Below the pieces are notes generated by a model. That model was not told the DNA's origin. It was given only the letters and a program-made list of their open reading frames with translations, and ran no database searches. The translations under genes were made by a program, and so were the position numbers. A stretch of DNA of 58,625 bases from Burkholderiales bacterium (GTDB lineage Bacteria > Pseudomonadota > Gammaproteobacteria > Burkholderiales > SG8-39), in contig JADLAV010000063.1 of the NCBI GenBank assembly GCA_020848075.1, positions 1-58,625 on the forward strand. The letters are read 5' to 3'. Of this stretch, positions 26,401-35,998 are shown one piece after another (within the stretch, counting starts at the first letter, position 1; every line of letters begins with the position of its first letter).

Positions 26401-27858
26401 ATGGGAGCCGTCAAGGAAACACCTGCCGCCGGCGCAAGCCGGGGCTACAGCGCCGGCGTCAAGGAATACCGGCAGACCTACTGGGAGCCCGGCTACCAGG
26501 TCAAGGACACCGACCTGCTCGCCTGCTTCAAGATCACGCCCCAGCCCGGCGTCCCCCGCGAAGAGGCGGCCGCCGCAGTGGCCGCGGAGTCCTCCACCGG
26601 CACCTGGACGACTGTGTGGACCGACCTGCTGACCGACCTCGAGTACTACAAGGGCCGGGCCTACCGCATCGAGGACGTGCCGGGCGACGACAGCTGCTTC
26701 TACGCCTTCGTCGCCTATCCGATCGACCTCTTCGAGGAGGGGTCGGTGGTGAACGTGTTCACGTCGCTCGTCGGCAACGTGTTCGGGTTCAAGGCGATCC
26801 GCGCCCTGCGCCTCGAGGACGTGCGCTTCCCGATCGCCTACGTCAAGACCTGCGGCGGCCCGCCCCATGGCATTCAGGTCGAGCGCGACAAGATGAACAA
26901 GTACGGCCGGCCGCTGCTCGGCTGCACGATCAAGCCGAAGCTCGGGCTCTCGGCGAAGAACTACGGCCGCGCGGTGTACGAGTGCCTCCGCGGCGGGCTC
27001 GATTTCACGAAGGACGACGAGAACGTCAACTCGCAGCCCTTCATGCGCTGGCGCGACCGCTTCGGCTACGTGATGGAGGCGGTGAAGAAGGCCGAGACCG
27101 AGACCGGCGAGAAGAAGGGCCACTATCTCAACGTCACCGCCCCGACGCCCGAGGAGATGTACAAGCGGGCCGAGTACGCGAGGTCGCTCGGCGCGCCGAT
27201 CATCATGCACGACTACCTCACAGGCGGGTTCTGCGCGAACACGGGCCTCGCCAACTGGTGCCGCGAGAACGGGGTGCTGCTGCACATCCACCGCGCGATG
27301 CACGCGGTCATCGACCGCAATCCCTACCACGGCATCCATTTCCGCGTGCTGGTGAAGGCGCTGCGCCTGTCCGGCGGCGATCACCTGCACACCGGCACGG
27401 TCGTGGGCAAGCTCGAGGGCGACCGCGAGGCGACGCTCGGGTGGATCGACCTGCTGCGCGACCGCTGCATCAAGGAGGACCGCTCGCGCGGCATCTTCTT
27501 CGATCAGGACTGGGGCTCGATGCCGGGCGCCCTCGCGGTCGCCTCGGGCGGCATCCACGTCTGGCACATGCCGGCGCTGCTCGCGATCTTCGGCGACGAT
27601 GCGGTGTTCCAGTTCGGCGGCGGCACGCTCGGCCATCCCTGGGGCAACGCCGCGGGGGCCTCGGCCAACCGCGTTGCGCTCGAGGCCTGCGTGCGGGCGC
27701 GGAACGAGGGCCGCAACGTCGAGCAGGTGGGCAAGGCGATCCTCACCGAGGCCGCCCGGTCTGCGCCCGAGCTGAAGGTCGCCATGGAGACGTGGAAGGA
27801 GATCAAGTTCGAGTTCGACGTCGTGGACAAGCTCGACGCAGCGAAAGCCGCGGCCTGA
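26401..27858 (+). CDS. cbbL: RuBisCO large subunit, form IA
   Basis: A 485-residue large subunit that carboxylates ribulose 1,5-bisphosphate. The carbamylated Lys204 with metal ligands Asp206 and Glu207 sits in [10 protein letters not shown]. Lys178 and Lys180 are in GCTIKPKLG, the proton-relay His297 is in LHIHRAMH, and loop-6 Lys337 is in TVVGKLEG. Segments such as [29 protein letters not shown] and [18 protein letters not shown] are the form IA (proteobacterial green-like) type, not form IC. AGGAGG lies 6 nt before ATG 26401. It is the first gene of the cbb operon, followed 26 nt later by cbbS. No cbbQ or cbbO activase genes follow, unlike many form IA loci. Confidence 0.98.
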   Translation: MGAVKETPAAGASRGYSAGVKEYRQTYWEPGYQVKDTDLLACFKITPQPGVPREEAAAAVAAESSTGTWTTVWTDLLTDLEYYKGRAYRIEDVPGDDSCFYAFVAYPIDLFEEGSVVNVFTSLVGNVFGFKAIRALRLEDVRFPIAYVKTCGGPPHGIQVERDKMNKYGRPLLGCTIKPKLGLSAKNYGRAVYECLRGGLDFTKDDENVNSQPFMRWRDRFGYVMEAVKKAETETGEKKGHYLNVTAPTPEEMYKRAEYARSLGAPIIMHDYLTGGFCANTGLANWCRENGVLLHIHRAMHAVIDRNPYHGIHFRVLVKALRLSGGDHLHTGTVVGKLEGDREATLGWIDLLRDRCIKEDRSRGIFFDQDWGSMPGALAVASGGIHVWHMPALLAIFGDDAVFQFGGGTLGHPWGNAAGASANRVALEACVRARNEGRNVEQVGKAILTEAARSAPELKVAMETWKEIKFEFDVVDKLDAAKAAA

Positions 27859-27884
27859 GCGAAAGCAGCAGGAGGAACGCACCC

Positions 27885-28241
27885 ATGAGCGAAATTCTCG
27901 AGTACAAGTCGCGGCTCACCGACCCGGCGAGCCGCAAGTTCGAGACGTTCTCGTATCTGCCGCCGATGACGAAGGCGGAGATCCGCAGGCAGGTCGAGTA
28001 CATCGTCGCGCGCGGCTGGAATCCGGCGATCGAGCACACCGAGCCCGAGCACGCCGGCGGCGCATACTGGTACATGTGGAAGCTGCCGATGTTCGGCGAG
28101 ACGAGCGTCGACCGGATCCTGGCGGAGGCCGAGGCCTGTCACAGGGCGAATCCGCGCGACCATGTCCGGCTGATCGGCTACGACAACCGGCGGCAGACGC
28201 AGGGCGCCGCGATGGTGATCTATCGGGCGAAGGGCGGGTGA
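27885..28241 (+). CDS. cbbS: RuBisCO small subunit, form IA
   Basis: A 118-residue small subunit completing the L8S8 holoenzyme. It has the family segments [35 protein letters not shown] and [20 protein letters not shown]. It lacks the C-terminal extension of form IC/ID small subunits, agreeing with the form IA large subunit. AGGAGG precedes ATG 27885. It sits between cbbL and cbbY in one operon. Confidence 0.97.
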   Translation: MSEILEYKSRLTDPASRKFETFSYLPPMTKAEIRRQVEYIVARGWNPAIEHTEPEHAGGAYWYMWKLPMFGETSVDRILAEAEACHRANPRDHVRLIGYDNRRQTQGAAMVIYRAKGG

Positions 28242-28303
28242 CGAGCCCGGAGTGAGGAGCGAGGGGAGCGACCGCCTCGCTCTCCTGGCAGGAGGAGGAC
28301 GCG

Positions 28304-29086
28304 ATGAGCATCGAAGCGCTGATTTTCGACGTCGACGGCACGCTCGCGGACACCGAGGAGACGCATCGGCAGGCGTTCAACGCCGCGTTCCTCGAGCACG
28401 ACCTGCACTGGAACTGGAGCCCGCATCAGTACGTCGAGCTCCTGAAGATCTCCGGTGGCAAGGAGCGGATCGGGAAGTACATCGACGGGCTGAGCGTTCA
28501 GCCGGCCGAAAGGGAGTGGTTGCGCGGAATCGTCGCCGGCATCCATCGCACCAAGACGCGCATCTTCGCGGAGCTGATCCGCGACGGTCGTTCGCCTTTC
28601 CGGCCGGGGGTGGCGCGCCTCATCCGCGAGGCGCGCGCGGCCGGGGTGAAGCTCGGTCTCGCGTCGACGACCTCGCCGGCGAACGTCGAGGCGCTGATCT
28701 CGGCGGGGCTCGGCGAGGACGGCTACCACTGGTTCAACGTGATCGCGTGCGGCGACCAGGTGCCCGCGAAGAAGCCGGCGCCCGACGTCTATCGGCTCGC
28801 GCTCTCCACGCTCGGCCTGCCGGCGTCGTTGTGCGTGGCGTTCGAGGACTCCGGCAACGGCGTGCGCGCGGCAAAGGCAGCGGGCCTCTTCACCGTGGTG
28901 ACGCCGACGATCTGGACGCAAACGCAGGATTTCGCGGGTGCGGATCTCGTGCTCTACAGCCTCGGCGACCCCGATCAGCCGCTCGATCCGGGCGCCGCGG
29001 CCCGCATCGGCGCGCCCTGCCTCGGGCTCGCGCAGCTCGAGGCGTTGCACGAAGCAGGGCGCGGCCCGCGGGAGGCCGCCGCCTGA
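28304..29086 (+). CDS. cbbY: HAD-family phosphatase CbbY
   Basis: A 260-residue haloacid dehalogenase-type phosphatase. CbbY removes inhibitory phosphate from xylulose 1,5-bisphosphate, a misfire product of RuBisCO, and so keeps the enzyme active. HAD motif I is IFDVDGTLADTEETH (nucleophile Asp near residue 9). Motif II is the Thr/Ser of LGLASTTSPANV, motif III the Lys of PAKKPAPDVY, and motif IV EDSGNGVRAA. A GGAGGA ribosome binding site precedes ATG 28304. It sits directly after cbbS, where activase genes are often found in other form IA operons. Confidence 0.93.
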   Translation: MSIEALIFDVDGTLADTEETHRQAFNAAFLEHDLHWNWSPHQYVELLKISGGKERIGKYIDGLSVQPAEREWLRGIVAGIHRTKTRIFAELIRDGRSPFRPGVARLIREARAAGVKLGLASTTSPANVEALISAGLGEDGYHWFNVIACGDQVPAKKPAPDVYRLALSTLGLPASLCVAFEDSGNGVRAAKAAGLFTVVTPTIWTQTQDFAGADLVLYSLGDPDQPLDPGAAARIGAPCLGLAQLEALHEAGRGPREAAA

Positions 29087-29237
29087 CGATGGCGCAGTGC
29101 TAGAGGGACACCGGGCGCGAAGACCCGGCAGTCCGCCCGTACGGAGACACGCTCACGCACCGTGGCGCCGCTGCCTGGTCCGCGGGCCGAGCGCACGTGC
29201 AGCGGATGCGATACGAGAGAGTCACAAGGAGAGGATT

Positions 29238-30164
29238 ATGTCGGTCCAGCATCCGATCATCGCGGTGACGGGATCATCCGGCGCGGGCACCAGCACGGTG
29301 CAGAAGGCGTTCGACAAGATCTTCCGGCGCGAGAACATCGTGGCGGCGCACGTCGAGGGCGACTCGTTTCACCGGTTCGACCGGGCGGAGATGAAGAAGC
29401 GCGTCGAGGAGGCGAACCGCAAGGGGCGCACCTTCAGCCACTTCGGCGCCGAGGCGAATCTGCTCGATGAGCTCGAGGCGCTGTTCAAGGAGTACGGCGA
29501 GCGCGGGACCGGCAAGGTGCGCAAGTACCTGCACAACGACGAGGAGGCGGCGCCCTACAGCCAGGCGTCCGGCACGTTCACGCCGTGGACGAAAATCCCA
29601 GAGGGCACCGATATGCTCCTGTACGAGGGGCTCCACGGGGCGGTCAAGACCGACGCGGTGAACATCGCGCAGTACGCCGACCTCCTGATCGGCGTGGTGC
29701 CCATCATCAACCTGGAGTGGATCCAGAAGATCCATCGCGACACCAGCCTGCGCGGCTATTCGCGCGAGGCGGTGACCGACACGATCCTGCGCCGCATGCA
29801 CGACTACGTGCACTACATCTGCCCGCAGTTCACCGAGACGCACATCAACTTCCAGCGCGTGCCCGTGGTCGACACCTCGAATCCGTTCATCGCGAAGGAC
29901 ATCCCGAGCGCCGACGAATCGCTCGTCGTGATCCGCTTCCGCAATCCGATCGGCGTCGACTTCCCGTACCTCCTCACGATGATCGATAACTCGTTCATGT
30001 CGCGGCCGAACAACGTCGTGGTGCCGGGCGGGAAGCTCGAGCTCGCGATGCAGCTGATCATCACGCCGATGATCTGGCGGCTGATGGAGGACAAGAAGCG
30101 CATGGGCGCGCGCCAGGGCCCGGTCGAGCATGCAATCGGCGTCTTCCGCCCGTCGCGCGTGTAG
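29238..30164 (+). CDS. prk: Phosphoribulokinase
   Basis: A 308-residue class I (bacterial) phosphoribulokinase that makes ribulose 1,5-bisphosphate from ribulose 5-phosphate and ATP. The P-loop is GSSGAGTST (12-20). VEGDSFHRFDRAEM carries the catalytic Asp, and DMLLYEGLHGAVKT and FMSRPNNVVVPGGKLELAMQL are family blocks. It lacks the regulatory cysteine loop of the plant/cyanobacterial class, as expected for bacteria. ATG 29238 follows AAGGAGAGG. It is separated from cbbY by 151 nt and from fba by 252 nt containing a tandem repeat. Confidence 0.97.
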   Translation: MSVQHPIIAVTGSSGAGTSTVQKAFDKIFRRENIVAAHVEGDSFHRFDRAEMKKRVEEANRKGRTFSHFGAEANLLDELEALFKEYGERGTGKVRKYLHNDEEAAPYSQASGTFTPWTKIPEGTDMLLYEGLHGAVKTDAVNIAQYADLLIGVVPIINLEWIQKIHRDTSLRGYSREAVTDTILRRMHDYVHYICPQFTETHINFQRVPVVDTSNPFIAKDIPSADESLVVIRFRNPIGVDFPYLLTMIDNSFMSRPNNVVVPGGKLELAMQLIITPMIWRLMEDKKRMGARQGPVEHAIGVFRPSRV

Positions 30165-30310
30165 CGCTGCGCCGACGCGCCATGCCCCGTGAAGGTTCGA
30201 ACAGCCTGCGCACACTGCCGAAGTCGCAGCGACAGCGTCGGCGCCCACTGGACTCGCGCTCGGCCGCGCACACCACCCCGTCACGCTTCGCGTGACACCC
30301 CTGCTCGAAG

Positions 30311-30376
30311 AGGAGGGGAGGAAAGGCCCTCGCCTTCTCGGGGAGGGGAGGAAAGGCTCCCGCCTTCTCGAGGAGG
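30311..30376 (+). repeat. 30-bp tandem repeat, about two copies, between prk and fba
   Basis: Units 30311-30340 and 30341-30370 align position by position (GGGGAGGAAAGGC, then CGCCTTCTCG), and a third partial unit starts at 30371. Purine-rich and pyrimidine-rich halves can pair (CGAGAAGGCG-like), so the RNA could fold into stacked hairpins. It lies 41 nt before the fba start. The rest of 30165-30416 has no gene. Confidence 0.65.
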
Positions 30377-30416
30377 GGGCGCCGCGCACACAGGATTTCT
30401 TTCGAGGAGTCATCCG

Positions 30417-31481
30417 ATGGCATTGATCTCGATGCGCCAACTGCTGGACCACGCCGCGGAGCACGGCTACGGCGTCCCGGCGTTCAACGTCAACAACATG
30501 GAGCAGCTGCACGCGGTGATGCAGGCCGCAAACGAAGCGTCCAGCCCGGTGATCCTGCAGGGTTCGGCCGGCGCGCGGAAGTACGCGGGCGAGGCGTTCC
30601 TGCGCCATCTCGTCGAGGCCGCGGTCGAGACGTGGCCCCACATCCCGATCGTGATGCACCAGGACCATGGCGCGAGCCCGGCGGTATGCCAGCGCTCGAT
30701 TCGCTCCGGCTTCAGCAGCGTCATGATGGACGGCTCGCTCAAGGAGGACATGAAGACGCCCGCGCCCTACGAGTACAACCTGGAGGTGACGCGCAAGGTG
30801 GTCGAGATGGCGCACGCGGTCGGCGTCTCGGTCGAAGGCGAACTCGGCTGCCTCGGCTCGCTCGAGTCGGGCATGGCGGGCGAAGAGGATGGCTCCGGCG
30901 CCGCGGGCAAGCTCTCGCACGGCCAGCTGCTCACCGACCCGGAGCAGGCGGCCGACTTCGTGAGGCGGACCGCCGTCGATGCGCTCGCGATCGCGATCGG
31001 CACCTCGCACGGCGCCTACAAGTTCACGCGCAAGCCGACCGGCGACATCCTCGCCATCGACCGCATCAAGGCGATTCACGCGCGCCTGCCCGACACGCAT
31101 CTCGTGATGCACGGCTCGTCCAGCGTGCCGCAGGACTGGCTGCGCGTGATCCGGGAGAACGGCGGCGAGATCAAGGAGACCTATGGCGTGCCGGTGGAGG
31201 AGATCCAGGAGGGCATTCGCCACGGCGTGCGCAAGGTGAACATCGACACCGACATCCGGCTTGCGATGACCGGCGCGATGCGCCGCGCGATGAACCACGA
31301 TCGCAGCGAGTTCGACTCGCGCAAGTTCCTCAAGGAGGCGGTCGCGGCCGCGAAATCCGTGTGCCAGGCGCGCTTCGAGGCCTTCGGCTGCGCGGGCCGC
31401 GCCCCGGCGATCAAGCCGATCAGCCTGGAGCGGATGGCCGAGCGCTACGCGCGCGGCGAGCTCGCCCCGCGGGTACACTGA
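30417..31481 (+). CDS. fba: Fructose-bisphosphate aldolase, class II
   Basis: A 354-residue zinc-dependent aldolase (the fba/cbbA type), condensing triose phosphates to fructose 1,6-bisphosphate and also able to form sedoheptulose 1,7-bisphosphate. It begins [27 protein letters not shown]. Metal and catalytic residues are in VMHQDHGAS (His81, Asp83, His84), [19 protein letters not shown] and [25 protein letters not shown] binds phosphate. TCGAGGAG precedes ATG 30417. It works with tkt downstream to rearrange sugars for RuBP regeneration. A second, unrelated class I aldolase is encoded at 50,395. Confidence 0.96.
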   Translation: MALISMRQLLDHAAEHGYGVPAFNVNNMEQLHAVMQAANEASSPVILQGSAGARKYAGEAFLRHLVEAAVETWPHIPIVMHQDHGASPAVCQRSIRSGFSSVMMDGSLKEDMKTPAPYEYNLEVTRKVVEMAHAVGVSVEGELGCLGSLESGMAGEEDGSGAAGKLSHGQLLTDPEQAADFVRRTAVDALAIAIGTSHGAYKFTRKPTGDILAIDRIKAIHARLPDTHLVMHGSSSVPQDWLRVIRENGGEIKETYGVPVEEIQEGIRHGVRKVNIDTDIRLAMTGAMRRAMNHDRSEFDSRKFLKEAVAAAKSVCQARFEAFGCAGRAPAIKPISLERMAERYARGELAPRVH

Positions 31482-31497
31482 TGCGGACCGGGTCGCG

Positions 31498-31503
31498 TAT
31501 AAT
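31498..31503 (+). promoter_or_regulatory. Possible internal -10 box before tkt
   Basis: A TATAAT in GCGTATAATTTC, 17 nt after the fba stop and 56 nt before the tkt start. No strong -35 is seen. It may give tkt and downstream genes a basal promoter when the cbb promoter is off. Confidence 0.4.
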
Positions 31504-31558
31504 TTCAGGTGCCGCAGGTCCCGCCGCTACTGCTCATTCCCGCGAAGGCAAATCCCAG

Positions 31559-33553
31559 ATGGATGCTCCCGTGCGCAACGATCTCGCCAACGTGCTGCGC
31601 GCGCTCGCGATGGACGCGGTCCAGCAGGCGAACTCGGGCCACCCCGGCATGCCGATGGGCATGGCCGAGGTCGCCCTCGCGCTGTGGCATCGCCACCTGC
31701 GTCACAATCCGGCGAATCCGAAATGGGCGAATCGCGATCGCTTCGTGCTCTCGAACGGGCACGGCTCGATCCTCCTCTACTCGCTCCTGCACCTGACGGG
31801 CTACGATCTTCCGCTGCAGGAATTGCGGCGCTTCCGCCAGCTTCACTCCATGACTCCGGGGCATCCGGAGTACGGCTGCGCCCCCGGCGTCGAGACCACC
31901 ACCGGGCCGCTGGGGCAGGGCCTGGCGAACGCGGTCGGCATGGCGCTCGCGGAGCGGCTGCTCGCCGCGGAGTTCAACCGGCCGGGCTTCGACGTCGTCG
32001 ATCACCACACGTACGTGTTCGCCGGCGACGGCTGCCTGATGGAGGGCATATCGCACGAGGCGTGCTCGCTCGCCGGCACCCTCGGCCTCGGCAAGCTCAT
32101 CGTCCTCTACGACGACAACGGCATTTCGATCGACGGGCACGTCAAGCGCTGGTTCACCGACGACACCCCCAGGCGCTTCGAGGCGTATGGGTGGCATGTG
32201 GTCCCGGGCGTCGACGGGCACGACGTCGATGCGGTCGACTGGGCCATCAAGGCGGCCCGGGCAGTCACCGATCGGCCGAGCCTCGTCTGCTGCAAGACGG
32301 TCATCGCGAAGGGTGCGCCGAACAAGGCCGACACGCACGACGCCCACGGTGCGCCGCTCGGCAAGGACGAGGTCGCGGCGACGCGTGCGGCGATTGGCTG
32401 GAATTACCCGCCGTTCGAAGTGCCGGCGCACGTGTACGAGGGCTGGAATGCGCGGCCCCGCGGCGCGCAGCTGCAGAAGGACTGGGACGAGCAGTTCGCC
32501 GCGTATGCGCGGGCGCATCCCGAGCTCGCCGCGGAGTTCCGCCGGCGCACCGCCGGCGAGCTGCCGCGCGACTGGCACAGTCATAGCGCGGCGCTCATCG
32601 AGAAGGTGAAGGCGAAGGGCGAGGCCATCGCCACGCGCAAGGCATCGCAGAACGTGCTCGACGCGGTCGGACCGGTCTTGCCGGAGCTCTTCGGCGGCTC
32701 GGCCGATCTGACGTGGTCCAACCTGACGATGTGGTCCGGCTCGAAACCCGTGACCCGGTCCGAGGCCGGCAATTACCTTTCCTACGGCGTGCGCGAGTTC
32801 GGCATGACGGCGATGATGAGCGGCATCGCCCTGCACGGCGGGTTCATTCCTTACGGCGGGACGTTCCTCGTCTTCTCCGACTACGCGCGGAACGCGCTGC
32901 GCATCGCCTCGCTCATGAAGATCCGGTCGATCCTCGTGCTCTCGCACGACTCGATCGGGCTCGGCGAGGACGGGCCGACGCACCAGCCGATCGAGCACGT
33001 CGCGAGCTTGCGGCTCATGCCGAACATGGACGTGTGGCGGCCGTGCGACACGGTGGAAACGGCCGTCGCGTGGATCGCCGCGATCGAGCGCACGGACGGC
33101 CCGACGTCGCTCGTCCTGTCGCGGCAGGGCCTGCCGTTCCAGAAGCGCGACGCTGCGACGATCGCCGCGATTCGGCGTGGCGGCTACGTCCTCGCTGATG
33201 CGCCGAAGGCGCGTGCGGCGATCATCGCCACCGGATCGGAAGTGCAGCTCGCGACGGTCGCGCAGGCGAAGCTCGCCGAGGAAGGGATCGCGGTGCGCGT
33301 CGTCTCGATGCCGTCGACGGAGGCGTTCGACCGCCAGGATGCGGCCTACCGGGAGACCGTGCTGCCGAGGGGCATGGCGCGCGTCGCGGTCGAGGCCGGC
33401 GTCACCGACTACTGGCGCAAGTACGTCGGCCTGGAGGGCGAAGTGGTGGGCATCGACCGCTATGGCGAGTCGGCGCCAGCCGGCGAACTCATGAAGTACT
33501 TCGGGTTCACGCCGGAGAAGGTGGTCGAGGCGGTGAAGCGCGCGCTGATTTGA
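31559..33553 (+). CDS. tkt: Transketolase
   Basis: A 664-residue thiamine-diphosphate enzyme moving two-carbon units between Calvin cycle sugars. N-terminal [22 protein letters not shown] holds the substrate His. The ThDP motif runs from [18 protein letters not shown] to [10 protein letters not shown]. The catalytic Glu region is [17 protein letters not shown], and [19 protein letters not shown] is conserved. It is full length. ATG 31559 follows an AAGG ribosome binding site. It lies 77 nt after fba with its own TATAAT, and gap follows about 100 nt later. Confidence 0.97.
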   Translation: MDAPVRNDLANVLRALAMDAVQQANSGHPGMPMGMAEVALALWHRHLRHNPANPKWANRDRFVLSNGHGSILLYSLLHLTGYDLPLQELRRFRQLHSMTPGHPEYGCAPGVETTTGPLGQGLANAVGMALAERLLAAEFNRPGFDVVDHHTYVFAGDGCLMEGISHEACSLAGTLGLGKLIVLYDDNGISIDGHVKRWFTDDTPRRFEAYGWHVVPGVDGHDVDAVDWAIKAARAVTDRPSLVCCKTVIAKGAPNKADTHDAHGAPLGKDEVAATRAAIGWNYPPFEVPAHVYEGWNARPRGAQLQKDWDEQFAAYARAHPELAAEFRRRTAGELPRDWHSHSAALIEKVKAKGEAIATRKASQNVLDAVGPVLPELFGGSADLTWSNLTMWSGSKPVTRSEAGNYLSYGVREFGMTAMMSGIALHGGFIPYGGTFLVFSDYARNALRIASLMKIRSILVLSHDSIGLGEDGPTHQPIEHVASLRLMPNMDVWRPCDTVETAVAWIAAIERTDGPTSLVLSRQGLPFQKRDAATIAAIRRGGYVLADAPKARAAIIATGSEVQLATVAQAKLAEEGIAVRVVSMPSTEAFDRQDAAYRETVLPRGMARVAVEAGVTDYWRKYVGLEGEVVGIDRYGESAPAGELMKYFGFTPEKVVEAVKRALI

Positions 33554-33655
33554 TCGGACGCAAGGCGGCGCGCGGCGGGGCGGGGTATCAGTGGGCCTGC
33601 TGCGGCAAGCCTTGCGGCGTTCGGGCGGTTGCCCGGGTTTCTAGGAGTTTCTGAC

Positions 33656-34669
33656 ATGGCCATCAAAGTCGCGATCAACGGTTACGGCCGCATCGGCCGC
33701 AACATCCTGCGCGCCCACTACGAGGGCGGGAAGAAGCACGACGTCCAGTTCGTCGCGGTGAACGATCTCGGCGACGCGAACATCAACGCGCACCTGACGA
33801 AGTACGACACGGCGCACGGCAGGTTCCCCGGGTCGGTCTCGGTCGAGGGCGACGACCTCGTGGTGAACGGCGACCGGATCCGCGTCTGCGCGCAGCGCAA
33901 TCCGGCCGAGCTGCCGTGGAAAGCGCTCGGCGTCGACGTCGTGCTCGAGTGCACCGGGCTCTTCACCAGCAAGGCGAAGACGAGCCCGCACCTCGCCGCC
34001 GGCGCCAAGAAGGTGATCATCTCCGCGCCGGGCGACAAGGACGTGGATGCGACCGTCGTCTACGGCGTGAACCACAAGTCGCTGAAGGCGTCGCACTCGG
34101 TGATCTCGAACGCCTCGTGCACGACGAACTGCCTCGCCCCGCTCGCGAAGGCGCTGCACGACCGGATCGGCATCGTGAACGGGCTGATGACGACCATCCA
34201 CGCCTACACGAACGACCAGGTGCTGACCGACGTCTACCACAAGGACCTGCGGCGGGCGCGCTCGGCGACGATGTCGATGATCCCGACCAAGACCGGCGCG
34301 GCGGCGGCCGTCGGCCTGGTGCTGCCGGAGCTGAACGGCAAGCTCGACGGCTTCGCGATGCGCGTGCCGACGATCAACGTCTCGGTCGTCGACCTCTCGT
34401 TCGTCGCCAGGCGAGCGACGACCGCCGAAGAGGTCAACAAGGCGGTCAAGGAGGCCTCCGAGACCGACCTGAAGGGGATCCTCGAGTACAGCAAGGAGCC
34501 GCTCGTCTCGATCGACTACAACCACAACCCGGCCTCCTCGATCTTCGACGCGACGCTCACCAAGGTCTCCGAAGGCACGCTCGTCAAGGTGCTGAGCTGG
34601 TACGACAACGAGTGGGGCTTCAGCAACCGCATGCTCGACGTGACCGTGGCCCTGATGAACGCGAAGTAG
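33656..34669 (+). CDS. gap: Glyceraldehyde-3-phosphate dehydrogenase
   Basis: A 337-residue GAPDH reducing 1,3-bisphosphoglycerate in the fixation direction or oxidising G3P in glycolysis. Rossmann start is [14 protein letters not shown], the catalytic Cys155 is in [10 protein letters not shown], and its His partner is nearby. The cofactor loop [10 protein letters not shown] has the Asp usual for NAD+ use, so the NADP specificity of photosynthetic enzymes is not evident. ATG 33656 follows TAGGAG. It is between tkt and pgk in the operon. Confidence 0.96.
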   Translation: MAIKVAINGYGRIGRNILRAHYEGGKKHDVQFVAVNDLGDANINAHLTKYDTAHGRFPGSVSVEGDDLVVNGDRIRVCAQRNPAELPWKALGVDVVLECTGLFTSKAKTSPHLAAGAKKVIISAPGDKDVDATVVYGVNHKSLKASHSVISNASCTTNCLAPLAKALHDRIGIVNGLMTTIHAYTNDQVLTDVYHKDLRRARSATMSMIPTKTGAAAAVGLVLPELNGKLDGFAMRVPTINVSVVDLSFVARRATTAEEVNKAVKEASETDLKGILEYSKEPLVSIDYNHNPASSIFDATLTKVSEGTLVKVLSWYDNEWGFSNRMLDVTVALMNAK

Positions 34670-34700
34670 CACGGGATCGGACGCTTAAAGGCGCGCGAGC

Positions 34701-35882
34701 ATGAATGTCCGCAAGATGTCCGAGCTCGATCTGCGCGGCAAACGGGTCTTCATCCGCGCGGACCTCAACGTCCCGATCGATGCCGGGGGCAGAATCACCG
34801 ACGACACGCGGATCCGGGCGTCGGCGCCTGCCATCGAACGGGCGCTGAAAGCCGGGGCGCGCGTGATGGTGACCTCGCACCTCGGCCGCCCGAAGGAGGG
34901 CGAGCTCAGGCCGGAGGATTCGCTCGCCCCGGTCGGCAAGCGTCTCGCGGAGCTCCTCGGCAAGCCGGTGCGACTGGTGCAGAACTGGATCGACGGGGTC
35001 GAGGTCGCCGCGGGCGAGGTGGCGCTGCTCGAGAACTGCCGGGTGAACAAGGGCGAGAAGAAGAACGACGACGCGCTCGCGCGGAAGATGGCGCGGCTGT
35101 GCGACGTCTACGTCAACGACGCCTTCGGCACGGCGCATCGCGCCGAGGCGACGACCTACGGCATCGCGCAGTACGCGCCGGTGGCCTGCGCCGGACCGCT
35201 GATGGGCGCGGAGATCGACGCGCTGTCGAAGGCGCTCGGCAGCCCGGCGCGGCCGCTGGTGGCGATCGTGGCGGGATCGAAGGTCTCGACCAAGCTCACC
35301 ATCCTCGCCTCGCTCGCCGAGAAGGTGGACCGGCTCGTCGTCGGCGGCGGCATCGCGAACACGTTCATGCTCGCGGCCGGCATGCGGATCGGGAAGTCGC
35401 TCGCCGAGGCCGACCTCGCCGGCGAGGCGAAGAAAATCATGGCCGCGCTGCGGGCCAAGGGCGGCGAGGTGCCGCTGCCGGTGGACGTGGTCTGCGCGAA
35501 GGCGCTCTCGGCGACGGCGAAGGCGGAGACCAAGGCGGTCGCGGACGTCGCGGACGACGACATGATCCTGGACATCGGGCCGCAAAGCGCCGCCGCGCTC
35601 GCCGCCGTGCTCGCGCAGGCGGGGACGATCGTCTGGAACGGGCCGGTGGGCGTGTTCGAGTTCGAGCAGTTCGCCGAAGGCACGCGCACGGTCGCGCAGG
35701 CGATCGCCGGATCGAAGGCGTTCTCGCTCGCGGGGGGCGGCGACACCATCGCCGCGATCGCGAAGTACGGCATCGCCGACAAGATCGGCTATATCTCGAC
35801 CGGCGGCGGCGCCTTCCTCGAGTTCCTGGAGGGCAAGAAGCTGCCGGCGATCGAGATCCTCGAGCGCCGCGCGGCCGCGTGA
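34701..35882 (+). CDS. pgk: Phosphoglycerate kinase
   Basis: A 393-residue kinase converting 3-phosphoglycerate and ATP to 1,3-bisphosphoglycerate, the second step after RuBisCO. The N-terminal substrate site is [12 protein letters not shown], and [10 protein letters not shown] and [14 protein letters not shown] are present. The ADP site is [10 protein letters not shown], with GNGPVG-like WNGPVGVFE and the C-terminal [12 protein letters not shown] 34701 was chosen; an internal ATG five codons later (MSELDL) is also possible. It lies 31 nt after gap. Confidence 0.96.
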   Translation: MNVRKMSELDLRGKRVFIRADLNVPIDAGGRITDDTRIRASAPAIERALKAGARVMVTSHLGRPKEGELRPEDSLAPVGKRLAELLGKPVRLVQNWIDGVEVAAGEVALLENCRVNKGEKKNDDALARKMARLCDVYVNDAFGTAHRAEATTYGIAQYAPVACAGPLMGAEIDALSKALGSPARPLVAIVAGSKVSTKLTILASLAEKVDRLVVGGGIANTFMLAAGMRIGKSLAEADLAGEAKKIMAALRAKGGEVPLPVDVVCAKALSATAKAETKAVADVADDDMILDIGPQSAAALAAVLAQAGTIVWNGPVGVFEFEQFAEGTRTVAQAIAGSKAFSLAGGGDTIAAIAKYGIADKIGYISTGGGAFLEFLEGKKLPAIEILERRAAA

Positions 35883-35998
35883 CGCCCGCTTCCGGGCTGG
35901 ATCGAATCGGGCCGCTGCGGTAACGTACGCGCTGACCCCGCCCGTCCGACCGGGCGCATGGGGAAAAACGAGAACGGGCAGGTATCGTCCGGACCAGG

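Noticed and set aside
30311-30376. Could the 30-bp repeats be a CRISPR array?
   Set aside because: The units are directly adjacent with no unique spacers and only about two copies; no cas genes nearby.
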